A program made the position numbers and the translations under genes. A DNA stretch of 64,000 nucleotides from Rhodobacteraceae bacterium CCMM004. GTDB taxonomy: Bacteria; Pseudomonadota; Alphaproteobacteria; Rhodobacterales; Rhodobacteraceae. This document shows positions 17,621-26,682 of this stretch, one piece after another. The DNA is taken from NCBI GenBank assembly GCA_004005435.1, contig RZWH01000001.1, positions 744,001 through 808,000 of the forward strand, written 5' to 3'. The notes below the pieces were generated by a model. That model saw nothing but the letters and a program-made list of their open reading frames with translations, was not told the DNA's origin and did not search any database. Position 1 is the stretch's first letter, and each line of letters opens with the position of its first letter.

Positions 17621-19018
17621 TCATGCCTCCGCCGCGGCGCTCACCAGGGACTTCGGCAGCCGGATTTCAAAGCTCGTGCCGCCCGGTCCGCTCTCGACCA
17701 GGCGCAGCGTGCCGCCGTGGCCGCGGACGAGTTCGGCGGCGATGGCCAGGCCCAGACCGGTGCCGCCCTTGCGGGTCCCCCCCTGGAACGGGGTGAAGAG
17801 ATGCTCGCGCGCCTTGGGCGGGAGGCCGGGGCCGGTGTCGCTGACCACGATGCGCCAGGCGTCGTCGTCCTCGGTCGCGATGACCGCGATCTCGCCGGGC
17901 CGGTGGCTCACGGCGATGGCCTGGCGGGCGTTGCGCACCATGTTCGACAGGATGCGGTAGAGCTGTTCTGGGTCGGCGCGGAGGGTCATCCCCGGCGGCA
18001 CATCCTCGGCAAAGCTGATGTCCTGCCCCGCGGCGGCCAGCCGCTCGCCGTCCATGACGTCGTGGACGATGCCGGCCAGCATCACATGGGTCAGCGCGGG
18101 CGGCGGCTCTTCGGCGCGGCCGAAGGCGAGCGTCGATTCGCACAGCGCCACGGCGCGCGAGATCGAGCCCACGAGCTTGGGCACCATGCGCCGGACGGTC
18201 GGATCGTCGCTCGCTTCGATCCGGTCGGTGAAGAGTTGCGCGGTGGTCAGGACGTTGCGCAGATCGTGACTGACCTTGGCGACGGCGCTGCCCAGTTGGG
18301 CCAGACGCTCCTTCTGCTTCAGCGAGGCGGTCAGTTGCGTCTGCATCGCCCGCAGCGCGACCTCGGCGTCGCGCAGTTCGGTGACCCCGGCCGAGGGCGT
18401 GATGATGCGCCGCGCGTCCTCGGGGGCGGCGGCATAGGACTGCACCGCCTCGACCACGCCCTTGATCGGTTTGACCAGAAACCGGCGCACGGCGAGGAAC
18501 AACAACAGCGCCGTGACCACCGAGATGATCGCCGACAGGATCAGGATGCGGATGCCGTAGTCGATCATCGCCGCGCGCAGGGGGCCAGTCGGCATGGTGA
18601 TCTCGATCAAGAGACCGCCCTCGCGCACCGGCTCGCCGATCACGCGGATCACCCGATCCTCGGTCGCCACCAGGTCCATCATCGCATCGCGTATCAGCTC
18701 GAACGCCCCGGCCTCGCGCAGATCGTAGGTGGCGTGGATCGGGGCCGGGATGGGCGAGGACAGGACCAACTGCCGCACCTCGTCGCGCAGGAGCACGACG
18801 TTGAACACCTCGGCGTTCGTCAGCAGCTCTTCCTCTAGCTCCGACCCGATCATGTCGTCGGCCAGGAGCGCCAGCGAGGCGATCTGCGCCCGCTCCAGCC
18901 GGCTGAGCAGATAATCCTCGCGATACCGCGCCACCGAAGGGACGAAGATCAGGATCTCGGCCAGCATGACGAACACGGTCGTCAGGATCAGGAAACGTCC
19001 GGAGAGCGAGTTCATCAT
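17621..19018 (-). CDS. sensor histidine kinase
   Basis: The protein has 465 residues. A membrane segment near the N-terminus (FLILTTVFVMLAEILIFVP) and a second at about 180 (ILILSAIISVVTALLLFLAV) frame a periplasmic sensor of about 140 residues. A HAMP-like linker, a HisKA H-box (KVSHDLRNVLTTAQ) and an HATPase domain with N-box (MVRNARQAI), G1 (DTGPGLP) and G2 (GGTGLGLAI) follow. It should phosphorylate a response regulator, but none is nearby, so it is an orphan kinase. It lies 24 bp after the flavoprotein gene on the same strand and may be co-transcribed with it and the VTT-family gene. The ligand is unknown. Confidence 0.9.
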   Translation of the reverse strand: MMNSLSGRFLILTTVFVMLAEILIFVPSVARYREDYLLSRLERAQIASLALLADDMIGSELEEELLTNAEVFNVVLLRDEVRQLVLSSPIPAPIHATYDLREAGAFELIRDAMMDLVATEDRVIRVIGEPVREGGLLIEITMPTGPLRAAMIDYGIRILILSAIISVVTALLLFLAVRRFLVKPIKGVVEAVQSYAAAPEDARRIITPSAGVTELRDAEVALRAMQTQLTASLKQKERLAQLGSAVAKVSHDLRNVLTTAQLFTDRIEASDDPTVRRMVPKLVGSISRAVALCESTLAFGRAEEPPPALTHVMLAGIVHDVMDGERLAAAGQDISFAEDVPPGMTLRADPEQLYRILSNMVRNARQAIAVSHRPGEIAVIATEDDDAWRIVVSDTGPGLPPKAREHLFTPFQGGTRKGGTGLGLAIAAELVRGHGGTLRLVESGPGGTSFEIRLPKSLVSAAAEA

Positions 19019-19042
19019 GGCTGGCTCAAGGTGCCTCGGGGC

Positions 19043-20503
19043 TCAGGGCAGGTATTTCTGCACCAACCCCACGATGGCCTTGACCTTGGGGTTGTCAAAC
19101 AGGCGCGGCGAGAAATAGGCGCCGGCGGCCCGCTTGTTGATCTCCGAGAGCGTGGGATAGGGCAGGACGGTGTTGGCGAGCGCCGACATCTTCTGCCCGT
19201 TGGCGATGGCCATGGCCCACATCCCGATCAGCTCGCCCGCATGGGCCCCGACGATGGTGGCGCCGACGGGGCGGCCCTTGGCGACCATGACCTTGATCAG
19301 GCCGCGGGTCTTGCCCTCGGCGATGGCGCGGTCGTTCTCGTCGTAGGGAAAGCGGACGACCTCCAGGTGGAGGCCGTGCTCCTTCTTCGCCTGCGCCTCG
19401 GTCAGGCCCACCTGCGCCAGCTCGGGGTCGGTATAGGTGGCCCAGGGGATGTGGTCGGTCCGCGCCTTGGCCCAGGTCATGCCCAGCACGACGGACCGCA
19501 CGATGACGCCCGCGTGGTAGCCCGCGACATGGGTGAACTGCATCCCGCCCGCGGCATCGCCCACGGCATAGACGCGGCGATTCGTGGTCGAGCGCAGGCC
19601 GGCGTCCACCTTCACCGCGCGGTCGTGGGCGACCTTGCCGCGGTCCAGATCCAGCCGGTCGATGTTGACCTTGCGCCCCACCGCCATCAGCAGGTGGGTG
19701 CCGGTGAAGCTGCCCTTGGGGGTCTCGACGGTGATCGCGCCCTCGGTCCCCGAGACCGCGGAGACCTGAGCCTCCTCGACGATCTCGACCCCCTCGCCGC
19801 GTAGCTTGTCCAGGACGATCGCCGCCATCTCGGGGTCGTCCTTGCCCATGGCGCGGGCGCCCTCGATCACCGTTACCTTGGAGCCCAGGCGCACATGCGC
19901 CTGCGCCATCTCCATCCCGATGGGCCCGCCGCCGACGATCAGCAGGTGGTCGGGCCGCTCCCGCAGGTCAAAGATGGTCTCGTTGGTGTGGTAGGGCACG
20001 TCGGCGATGCCCGGGATCGGCGGGACCAGCGGCGACGATCCGGTGGCGATGACGAAGCGGCGCGCCTCGATCACCGTGTCGCCCGCCTGCACCTCGGTCT
20101 CGCTGACGAAACGGCCCCAGTCGCGGATGACCTGCACGCCCAGCCCCTCGAACCGCTCCTGGCTGTCCACCGGGGCGATGGTCTCGATCACCCGGGCGAC
20201 GTGGTCCTTGGCGCCCGCATAGTCGACATGCGGCTCCACCGGCGCCACGCCCAGGTCGCCCGTGTGGCCCATGGCGTAGGCCTGCTTGGCCGCGGCGATC
20301 AGCGCCTTGGACGGCACGCAGCCATAGTTGAGACAATCGCCGCCCATCTTGTGCCCCTCGATCAGGACCACGCTGGCGCCCATCTGCACCGCACCGGCGG
20401 CGACGCTCAGGCCCCCCGATCCGGCGCCGATGATGCAGATGTCGGCCTTGAGCCGCTTGGTGGCGGGGGCTGCGGAGCCGGTATCGATCTTGGTCGTGTC
20501 CAT
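19043..20503 (-). CDS. pyridine nucleotide-disulfide oxidoreductase (MerA/Lpd-like)
   Basis: The protein has 486 residues with an FAD-binding GxGxxG (CIIGAGSGGLSVAAGA), the redox-active disulfide (GGDCLNYGCVPSKAL), an NAD(P)H site (LLIVGGGPIGMEMAQAH) and an FAD-contacting YAVGDAAGG. The C-terminal dimerisation segment reads VLPYPTLSEINKRAA, so the His that acts as acid-base in Lpd and glutathione reductase (HPTxSE) is Tyr. This resembles mercuric-reductase-type enzymes rather than true lipoamide dehydrogenase. The start is 3 bp after the stop of the VTT/DedA gene; such pairs recur in proteobacteria. The substrate is unknown. Confidence 0.88.
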   Translation of the reverse strand: MDTTKIDTGSAAPATKRLKADICIIGAGSGGLSVAAGAVQMGASVVLIEGHKMGGDCLNYGCVPSKALIAAAKQAYAMGHTGDLGVAPVEPHVDYAGAKDHVARVIETIAPVDSQERFEGLGVQVIRDWGRFVSETEVQAGDTVIEARRFVIATGSSPLVPPIPGIADVPYHTNETIFDLRERPDHLLIVGGGPIGMEMAQAHVRLGSKVTVIEGARAMGKDDPEMAAIVLDKLRGEGVEIVEEAQVSAVSGTEGAITVETPKGSFTGTHLLMAVGRKVNIDRLDLDRGKVAHDRAVKVDAGLRSTTNRRVYAVGDAAGGMQFTHVAGYHAGVIVRSVVLGMTWAKARTDHIPWATYTDPELAQVGLTEAQAKKEHGLHLEVVRFPYDENDRAIAEGKTRGLIKVMVAKGRPVGATIVGAHAGELIGMWAMAIANGQKMSALANTVLPYPTLSEINKRAAGAYFSPRLFDNPKVKAIVGLVQKYLP

Positions 20504-20506
20504 GGC

Positions 20507-21241
20507 TCAGACGCCTTTCCTGCCGCGCACGGCCTTGAGGAGAATGGGCAGCGCCGCCAGCGCGCAGAGCCCCAGGATCGGCAGCAGGATATGCGGCTCG
20601 AAGATGATGCCGAGGTTCGGCGTCTCGCCCCGGGCGAAAACCTCGCCCAGCCCTGCGCCCACCGAGGTGTAGACCACCGCGCCGGGGATGATCCCGAGGA
20701 ACGTGGTGACCGCGAAGCGCGACAGCGGCACGCCGACCAATGCGGGCACCAGGTTGGCGACGAAGAACGGCACCGCGGGGACCAGACGGATGAGGAACAG
20801 CGCCTCCCACTGGTTGGCGTCGATGGCCTGCTTGATTCGCTTCGCCGCGCCGTCGGACTGATCCATGCGCGCCGCCAGCCGCTCGCCCAGCCCCCAGCGC
20901 GCGGCGAGAAAGATCGCGACGGCCCCGGTCGTCGCCGCGACGACGTTGAACAGCGCGCCGGGAAAGGTGGCGAACAGGAACCCGCCGGTCAGCGTCGCCA
21001 CGGTGGCGCCCGGCAGACTGAACGCGACGATGGCCACATAGGCGACGACGAAGGCCAGCACCGTCAGCCCGTAATTGGCGTCGCGGACCGCGATCAGCGC
21101 CTCGCGGTTCGCCGCCAGCGTGTCGAAGGTGAGGTAGTCGCGCAGGGTAAAGGCGCCGACGACCGCCACCAGACCGATGGCGATCAGCGGCAGGCGTCTC
21201 AGCCAGGCGGGTTTCTCTGCGGGGTGGCTCATTTCGGTCAT
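20507..21241 (-). CDS. TVP38/TMEM64 (VTT/DedA-like) membrane protein
   Basis: The protein has 244 residues and about six hydrophobic segments. It contains the family signature around VAIVAFSLPGATVATLTGGF and the re-entrant-type motif FLIRLVPAVPFFVANLVPAL with a conserved Arg-Pro spacing. VTT proteins sit in the inner membrane and are linked to lipid scrambling or transport. It is the first gene of a likely operon with the flavoprotein (3 bp gap) and perhaps the histidine kinase. The start at 21241 is supported by a charged N-terminus before the first membrane helix. Confidence 0.88.
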   Translation of the reverse strand: MTEMSHPAEKPAWLRRLPLIAIGLVAVVGAFTLRDYLTFDTLAANREALIAVRDANYGLTVLAFVVAYVAIVAFSLPGATVATLTGGFLFATFPGALFNVVAATTGAVAIFLAARWGLGERLAARMDQSDGAAKRIKQAIDANQWEALFLIRLVPAVPFFVANLVPALVGVPLSRFAVTTFLGIIPGAVVYTSVGAGLGEVFARGETPNLGIIFEPHILLPILGLCALAALPILLKAVRGRKGV

Positions 21242-21418
21242 CGTCCTGTCCTTGCGCCTGGAGTTGGGCCTGTCTACGCCACAACATGGCCAATGCCCCA
21301 GCGCCGCCCCAGGACGATCACGCCCCCTTGACCGTCCGCGACCCCGCGGGCGCGATTTGACCCCGAAACCCCGCCGCCTGTAACACGGAGTCGGGGCAAT
21401 TGTTGCAGACCGGGACCG

Positions 21419-21447
21419 TTGACAGGCCCCGGCGCGGGCGATATGGC
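21419..21447 (+). promoter_or_regulatory. promoter for rpmH-rnpA-yidD
   Basis: A perfect -35 TTGACA (21419-21424) is followed after 17 bp by TATGGC (21442-21447). It is 78 bp upstream of rpmH. A second TTGACA near 21457 has no good -10 partner. Confidence 0.6.
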
Positions 21448-21524
21448 CCGGGCTTCGATTGACAGTTGCAGCTGCGCCCCGGGTCCGTCAGGCCCGCCGC
21501 GGCGCGGATGACGGAGTGAGAGCG

Positions 21525-21659
21525 ATGAAACGCACCTTCCAGCCCTCGAACCTCGTGCGCAAGCGGCGCCACGGCTTTCGTGCGCGCATGGCGACCAAGG
21601 CCGGGCGCAAGATCCTGAACGCCCGCCGGGCCCGCGGCCGCAAGTCGCTCAGCGCCTGA
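21525..21659 (+). CDS. rpmH: 50S ribosomal protein L34
   Basis: The protein has 44 residues and is strongly basic, beginning [18 protein letters not shown] and ending [11 protein letters not shown], a full-length and unmistakable L34. The ATG at 21525 follows a GAGTGAGAG ribosome site. It starts the conserved rpmH-rnpA-yidD block, here followed by ttcA and yidC after short insertions. Confidence 0.98.
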
Positions 21660-21669
21660 TCCCGGCCCC

Positions 21670-22074
21670 ATGCCGACCGATGCGCCCGCCGACAGCCCGT
21701 CGCGCGGGCCCTTGGTCGTGGAGCGTCTGCGCAAGCGGCCCGACTTCCTGCGCGCCGCGCGCGGGCTGAGGCAGGCCACACCGGGCTTCGTCCTTCAGGC
21801 CCGCGACCGCGGCGACGGGGATGCCGCCCGTGTCGGCTTCACCTGCTCCAAGAAGGTGGGCAACGCCGTCGCCCGCAACCGGGCCAAGCGCCGCCTGCGC
21901 GAGATCGCCCGTCTGACCCTGCCCGCCCACGGGCGGCCGGGATGGGACTATGTGCTGATCGGCCGGGCGGGCGTCACCGCGGGCCGCGATTTCGCCCAGA
22001 TGCGCGCCGAACTGGAGCAGGCCCTGGCCGTGCTCCATCCCCGTTGCGGCGCCGGAGCCGGGACGCCAGAGTGA
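21670..22074 (+). CDS. rnpA: ribonuclease P protein component
   Basis: The protein has 134 residues and the RNase P signature [15 protein letters not shown] (RNR motif), with the preceding [10 protein letters not shown] strand. It binds the M1 RNA and helps process pre-tRNA 5' ends. The start at 21670 lies 10 bp after rpmH; an N-terminal extension ([10 protein letters not shown]) precedes the conserved [13 protein letters not shown]. Confidence 0.96.
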   Translation: MPTDAPADSPSRGPLVVERLRKRPDFLRAARGLRQATPGFVLQARDRGDGDAARVGFTCSKKVGNAVARNRAKRRLREIARLTLPAHGRPGWDYVLIGRAGVTAGRDFAQMRAELEQALAVLHPRCGAGAGTPE

Positions 22075-22078
22075 GGGC

Positions 22079-22309
22079 ATGAGCCCCGCCGCCCGCCTCC
22101 TCGCCCTGCCCGTCCGGGCCTACCGTCTGGTCTTCAGCCCCTGGGTGGGCTTCAACTGCCGCTACCAGCCCACGTGCTCGGCCTACGCGCTGGAGGCGCT
22201 GGCCACCCACGGCGCGCTCCGCGGCGGCTGGCTGGCACTCCGCCGCATCGGCCGGTGCCACCCCTGGGGCGGCTCGGGCATCGACAACGTGCCGCCGCCG
22301 CGCCGCTGA
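22079..22309 (+). CDS. yidD: membrane protein insertion efficiency factor YidD
   Basis: The 76-residue protein contains the diagnostic [15 protein letters not shown] and the C-terminal [18 protein letters not shown]. YidD is a small membrane-associated protein that aids YidC-dependent insertion. It begins 4 bp after rnpA and is probably co-translated. It is close to the usual length, with no odd features. Confidence 0.95.
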   Translation: MSPAARLLALPVRAYRLVFSPWVGFNCRYQPTCSAYALEALATHGALRGGWLALRRIGRCHPWGGSGIDNVPPPRR

Positions 22310-22407
22310 TCGGCAAAAATGCGACACCGCGTCACGGCAGGGCTTGGCGCAGGACCGATTCCCGTGTAGGGGATGCCCGTCGCCACACCAACCGAGGGAG
22401 GGACTGC

Positions 22408-22488
22408 ATGACTGGCATCTTTGCAAACCGTCGCCGTCCCGGTGTGCGATACATGCGACTGCGCATGTGGACCGCCCGACTGGGCTGA
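22408..22488 (+). CDS. 26-codon basic ORF with hairpins, possible leader peptide
   Basis: The ORF encodes 26 residues beginning MTGIFANRRRPGVRYMRLRM, with nine arginines. A strong Shine-Dalgarno (GAGGGAGGG) ends 5 nt before the ATG at 22408. A perfect hairpin (ACATGCG/CGCATGT) lies inside the ORF at 22451-22468, and another (GAGGCC/GGCCTC, 22498-22512) follows 10 nt after the stop. The arrangement, 138 bp ahead of the next gene, looks like an attenuator or a tiny protein gene. No family is known to me. Confidence 0.4.
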   Translation: MTGIFANRRRPGVRYMRLRMWTARLG

Positions 22489-22626
22489 CCCTCGCCTGAG
22501 GCCGCAGGCCTCGCTCCCGTAACCTCCGCATCCCGTCCGACGCGCCTTTCGGCGTGCCCGGTCGCGTGCGGTCGTCTCAACCCACCATCTCGAAAGGCGC
22601 CGGGAGTCCGTCCCGGTGGCAGACCA

Positions 22627-22860
22627 ATGACCAACCTGACCCTGATCCGGCCGCGTCCGCCGCGGTCCCTGATCGACGCCGCCATCGAGCGCCACGGCGC
22701 CATGCAGGTGCTGCTCGTCGCCGCCGCCGCGCTGATGCGGCGCGCAGCGCTGAAGCCCGACCGCCCGCCCGACGCGCGCGGCCTGACCCGCCACGTGCGG
22801 CGCGACATCGGCCTCGACCCGGTGCCCGAGGCGCAGTCCTGGCAGCGCCACCTGATGTGA
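22627..22860 (+). CDS. small protein with DUF1127-like C-terminus
   Basis: The protein has 77 residues. A hydrophobic helix (AMQVLLVAAAALMRRAAL) is followed by LTRHVRRDIGLDPVPEAQSW, which recalls the C-terminal arginine-rich end of DUF1127/YjiS proteins. The resemblance is short and could be coincidental. DUF1127 proteins are small and several bind RNA. A ribosome site is weak (CCGGTGGCAGACCA). It stands between yidD and ttcA. Confidence 0.5.
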   Translation: MTNLTLIRPRPPRSLIDAAIERHGAMQVLLVAAAALMRRAALKPDRPPDARGLTRHVRRDIGLDPVPEAQSWQRHLM

Positions 22861-22940
22861 GCCCGACGGGAGGGACCGGCCGCCGCGCCGATCCCTCTCG
22901 CGCCCCCGGCCAGGCCGCGCCGCGCCCATCCCGACTTTCC

Positions 22941-22992
22941 TTTGCAAGTATCCCGGGGGAGTCGCCGCAGGCGACGGGGGCAGAGCCCCCTC
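22941..22992. repeat. Rhodobacterales-type intergenic repeat, copy 1
   Basis: TTTGCAAGTATCCCGGGGGAG is followed by a GTCGCCGCAGGCGAC palindrome and GGGGGCAGAGCCCCC. Related sequence occurs at 26683-26710 and 38165-38245. The last palindrome could act as a terminator-like structure after the 77-codon gene. Confidence 0.5.
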
Positions 22993-23076
22993 CTGCCCGG
23001 CCGCACCGCAGCGCCCCTTTGCCATTGCCGGCCCGGTCTGGCATGACGGTGCGACCCCGACACTCAGGACGCCCCG

Positions 23077-23934
23077 ATGCTCGACGACGACGCAGGCGAC
23101 GACATCCACCCGCTGTTTTACGGCGCCCCCGCCACCACAGAGTTCCGCAAGCTGCGCAAGCGGATCGTGCGCGAGGTGCGCGAGGCGGTCGAGCATTACG
23201 GCATGGTCGAGCGCGGCGCGCGCTGGCTGGTGTGCCTCTCGGGCGGCAAGGACAGCTATACCCTGCTGGCCGCGCTGACCGAGCTGCAATGGCGCGGCCT
23301 CCTGCCGGTGGAGATCCTGGCCTGCAACCTCGACCAGGGGCAGCCCGGCTTTCCCGCCACGGTGCTGCCCGAGTTCCTGGCGCGCATGGGCGTGCCGCAC
23401 CGGATCGAGTACCGCGACACCTATTCCATCGTCATGGACAAGGTGCCGGCGGGGCGCACTTATTGCGCGCTGTGCTCGCGCCTGCGCCGCGGCCACCTCT
23501 ACCGCGTCGCGCGCGAGGAGAGGTGCAGCGCGGTGGTCCTCGGCCACCACCGCGACGACATCCTCGAAACCTTCTTCATGAACCTGTTCCATGGCGGGCG
23601 CCTGGCCACCATGCCGCCCAAACTGGTGAACGAAGAGGGCGACCTCTTCGTCTACCGTCCCCTGGCCCACGTGGCCGAGGCCGACTGCGACCGCTTTGCC
23701 CGGGCGATGGCCTATCCGATCATCCCCTGCGATCTCTGCGGCAGTCAGGACGGGCTGCAACGCCAGCAGGTCAAGGCGCTGCTCGACGGCTGGGAAAAGG
23801 CGCATCCCGGCCGGCGGCAAAAGGTGTTCCGGGCGCTGACCACGGTGCGGCCGTCGCACCTGTTGGATCCCGACCTGTTCGACTTTGCCGGCCTCGTCCG
23901 CCCCGACCCTGCCCTGCGCGACGGCGGGGACTGA
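23077..23934 (+). CDS. ttcA: tRNA 2-thiocytidine(32) synthetase TtcA
   Basis: The protein has 285 residues with the PP-loop [10 protein letters not shown] near residue 54 and two CxxC pairs that hold the Fe-S cluster ([10 protein letters not shown] and IPCDLCGSQ). [17 protein letters not shown] is the conserved TtcA segment. The enzyme thiolates cytidine 32 in certain tRNAs using ATP and a persulfide donor. The ATG at 23077 is preceded by a weak GGACG site. A double palindrome (23938-23985) begins 3 bp after the stop and may terminate or stabilise the transcript. Confidence 0.95.
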   Translation: MLDDDAGDDIHPLFYGAPATTEFRKLRKRIVREVREAVEHYGMVERGARWLVCLSGGKDSYTLLAALTELQWRGLLPVEILACNLDQGQPGFPATVLPEFLARMGVPHRIEYRDTYSIVMDKVPAGRTYCALCSRLRRGHLYRVAREERCSAVVLGHHRDDILETFFMNLFHGGRLATMPPKLVNEEGDLFVYRPLAHVAEADCDRFARAMAYPIIPCDLCGSQDGLQRQQVKALLDGWEKAHPGRRQKVFRALTTVRPSHLLDPDLFDFAGLVRPDPALRDGGD

Positions 23935-23937
23935 GGC

Positions 23938-23985
23938 GCAAGGGCTTTCGAAAGCCCTTGCCAAGGCGCTTCGAAGCGCCTTGCC
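23938..23985. repeat. double palindromic element after ttcA
   Basis: Two adjacent palindromes centred on TTCGAA: AAGGGCTTTCGAAAGCCCTT followed by AAGGCGCTTCGAAGCGCCTT. An inverted copy lies at 55758-55806, where the first palindrome has AT in place of GC on both arms. The paired change keeps the stem. Confidence 0.8.
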
Positions 23986-24097
23986 GCCGCGCGACGCCGC
24001 GGCGGCGGGCGCCAGTGTCACGGGCGATTCGGGTTGACCTTCGGCCGCCGCTTCTGTTGAACCTGCCTGACTTCCGCGCAGCGATGGACCCGCCCAG

Positions 24098-25921
24098 ATG
24101 GACGATCAGAACAAGAACCTCATTCTCGCCACGGCGCTGAGCTTCCTGGTCATCCTCATCTGGTTCGTCGTCTTTCCACCGGAGGACCCGGTGGTCGATC
24201 CAAACGCCCCCGTCGCCACCACGACGACCGAGGACGGCACACCCATCGCCGCGACGCCGCCGGTGCCGGGCGCGCTGCCCGCCGACCCCGCCGCGGCGCC
24301 CGCAGGGCGCGAGGCCGCACCGGACGCCGCCCGCGTCACCATTGACACGCCCAAGCTTCTGGGCTCGATCTCACTCACCGGCGGGCGCATCGACGATCTC
24401 AAGCTGCAAAACTACCGCGAGAGCACGCGGCCCGGCGCCGACATCGTTCGCCTGATGGCGCCCGTGGGCACCCAGGACGCCTATTACGCGCTCTACGGCT
24501 GGGCACCCGGCGCGGGGCTGGACTTCGATCAGGTGCCCGGCGCCAACACCCCGTGGGAGGTCGAACGCGGCGACACCCTGTCGCCCACGAGCCCCGTCAC
24601 GCTGGTGTGGGACAACGGCGCGGGGCTGACCTTCCGCCGCACGATTTCGGTCGACGAGGACTACCTCTTCACCGTCGCCCAGTCGGTGGAGAACACCACC
24701 GACACCGCCCGCCGCATGGCGCCGTACGGCATCGTCGCCCGCCACGGCCTGCCCGACGACCTGATGGGGTTCTTCATCCTGCACGAGGGCGTCGTGCAGA
24801 TGACCGACGGCGAGTTGAACGAGGTCGACTACGGCGATGTGACCGAACTCGGCTTCGTCGAGCGCGAGGCCGCCCGGGCCGAGGTCACCGACGTGGCCCA
24901 GGACGGCTGGATCGGCTTTACCGACCACTACTGGATGACCACGCTCATCCCCGCGCCCGGGCAGCCCTTTACCGCCGTGTCGAAATACGTGGCCAACGCC
25001 GACATCTACCAGACCGAGGCGCGGCTGCCGGCGCTGACCGTCGAGCCGGGCCAGACCGCCACCGTCACCACCCATCTCTTTGCCGGCGCCAAGGAGTGGG
25101 AGACGATCCGCGCCTACCAGAACGAGGGCGGGATCGACCGGTTTCTCGACTCCATCGACTGGGGCTGGTTCTTTTTCCTGACCAAACCGATCTTTGCCGT
25201 TCTGCACTGGCTGAACATCTACATCGGCAACATGGGCTGGTCGATCATCGCCCTGACGCTGCTGATCAAGGCGCTGCTGTTCCCCTTGGCCTACAAATCC
25301 TACGTCTCCATGGCCAAGATGAAGGAACTCCAGCCGGAGATGGAGAAGATCAAGGAGCGCGCGGGCGACGACCGCCAGAAACTCCAGCAGGAGATGATGA
25401 CGCTCTACAAGAAGGAAAAAGTGAACCCGGCCTCGGGCTGTCTGCCGATCCTCCTGCAAATCCCGATCTTCTTTTCGCTCTACAAGGTGATCTTCGTCAC
25501 CATCGAGCTCAGGCACGCGCCGTGGATCGGCTGGATCGACGACCTGTCGGCGCCGGATCCCTCCTCGATCTTCAACTTCTTCGGGCTCTTTCCGTGGAAC
25601 GCGCCGCCGCCCGACTCGATCCTGTCGCTGATCTTCATCGGGATCATGCCCTTGGTCCTCGGCGTGTCCATGTGGCTCCAGCAAAAGCTGAACCCGGCCC
25701 CGACGGACAAGACCCAGGCGATGGTCTTTGCCTGGATGCCGTGGGTGTTCATGTTCATGCTGGGCAGCTTTGCCAGCGGACTGGTGCTCTACTGGATCGC
25801 CAACAACGTCATCACCTTCACTCAGCAATACCTGATCATGCGCAGCCAGGGGTACAAGCCCGACGTCTTCGGCAACATCCTTGGCAGCTTCAGGCGGAAC
25901 AAGTCGGCCGACACCAAATGA
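24098..25921 (+). CDS. yidC: membrane protein insertase YidC
   Basis: The protein has 607 residues. An N-terminal membrane helix (LILATALSFLVILIWFVVF) and a Pro/Ala linker precede the large periplasmic beta-domain. The conserved insertase core follows from about residue 350, with INPASG-type motif VNPASGCLPILLQIPIFFSL and later helices (LVLGVSMWLQQKL, VFMFMLGSFASGLVLYW). YidC inserts and folds inner-membrane proteins alone or with SecYEG. Its TGA overlaps the ATG of the MOSC gene (25918-25921), so the two are co-translated. Confidence 0.97.
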   Translation: MDDQNKNLILATALSFLVILIWFVVFPPEDPVVDPNAPVATTTTEDGTPIAATPPVPGALPADPAAAPAGREAAPDAARVTIDTPKLLGSISLTGGRIDDLKLQNYRESTRPGADIVRLMAPVGTQDAYYALYGWAPGAGLDFDQVPGANTPWEVERGDTLSPTSPVTLVWDNGAGLTFRRTISVDEDYLFTVAQSVENTTDTARRMAPYGIVARHGLPDDLMGFFILHEGVVQMTDGELNEVDYGDVTELGFVEREAARAEVTDVAQDGWIGFTDHYWMTTLIPAPGQPFTAVSKYVANADIYQTEARLPALTVEPGQTATVTTHLFAGAKEWETIRAYQNEGGIDRFLDSIDWGWFFFLTKPIFAVLHWLNIYIGNMGWSIIALTLLIKALLFPLAYKSYVSMAKMKELQPEMEKIKERAGDDRQKLQQEMMTLYKKEKVNPASGCLPILLQIPIFFSLYKVIFVTIELRHAPWIGWIDDLSAPDPSSIFNFFGLFPWNAPPPDSILSLIFIGIMPLVLGVSMWLQQKLNPAPTDKTQAMVFAWMPWVFMFMLGSFASGLVLYWIANNVITFTQQYLIMRSQGYKPDVFGNILGSFRRNKSADTK

Positions 25922-26664
25922 CCGCCACGGTCGCCAGCCTCTGGCGCCACCCGATCAAGAGCCATGGGCGCGAGGCGCTGGAGCGTGTCGTTCTGTCTCC
26001 CGGTCAGGGCGTGCCGTGGGATCGGGCCTGGGCCGTGGCGCATGAGGCGTCCACAGCGGACGGGACCGAATGGGTGCCCTGCGCCAACTTCACCCGTGTG
26101 GCCAAGGCACCCCGCCTCCAGGCGATCGACAGCCGCTACGACGAGGGGACGGGTCGGATGACCCTCAGCCATCCCGACCGTCCCGACCTCGACATCGACC
26201 CCGACCGCGACCGCGCAGCCTTTCTCGACTGGGTGCATCCGCTGATGCCCGAGGGGCGCGCCGCCCCCGCCCGGCTGGTCCGCGCGCAGACACGGGCGAT
26301 GACCGACAGCGCCTTTGCCTCGGTCGCCGTCGCCAACCTCGCCTCGCACCGCGTCGTCGCCGGACGCCTCGACCGGCCGGACCTGTCCATCCACCGCTGG
26401 CGCGCCAACGTCTGGCTGGACGGCCTCGGCCCGTGGGAGGAGTTCGAGTGGATCGGCCGCTGCGTGCGCATCGGCACCGCCGTCCTGACCGTGCGCGAGC
26501 GCACCGGCCGCTGCCTGGCCACCGCCGCCAGCCCCCAGACCGGCCGCCGCGACGCCGACACGCTCGGCGCGCTCGAGCGCGACGGCCATACCGACTTCGC
26601 CGTCTATGCCGAGGTGACAGAGGGCGGCACCGTGGCGGTGGGAGACGTCGCGACCCTCACTTGA
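25918..26664 (+). CDS. MOSC domain protein
   Basis: The protein has 248 residues with an MOSC N-terminal barrel start (SLWRHPIKSHGREALERVVL), SIHRWRANVWLDGLGPWEEF and a Cys-containing RTGRCLATAASPQTGRRD. MOSC domains carry sulfur or bind molybdenum cofactor-like groups in sulfurases and mARC-type proteins. The Cys in RTGRC is a candidate sulfur carrier. It overlaps yidC by four bases, but a functional link to YidC is not obvious. The start at 25918 is fixed by that overlap. Confidence 0.88.
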   Translation: MTATVASLWRHPIKSHGREALERVVLSPGQGVPWDRAWAVAHEASTADGTEWVPCANFTRVAKAPRLQAIDSRYDEGTGRMTLSHPDRPDLDIDPDRDRAAFLDWVHPLMPEGRAAPARLVRAQTRAMTDSAFASVAVANLASHRVVAGRLDRPDLSIHRWRANVWLDGLGPWEEFEWIGRCVRIGTAVLTVRERTGRCLATAASPQTGRRDADTLGALERDGHTDFAVYAEVTEGGTVAVGDVATLT

Positions 26665-26682
26665 CCCGCCCTCATCATCTTG

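Noticed and set aside
17717-18838. 373-codon plus-strand open frame over the histidine kinase
   Set aside because: Antisense of a clear kinase; translation is His/Arg/Gly/Asp-rich and typical of high-GC shadow frames.
19043-20503. Dihydrolipoamide dehydrogenase (lpd)
   Set aside because: The acid-base His is replaced by Tyr and no 2-oxoacid dehydrogenase genes are nearby; a MerA-like label is safer.
22183-24021. 612-codon minus-strand frame over yidD-ttcA
   Set aside because: Covers several recognised plus-strand genes and has no domain; it is open only because of high GC.
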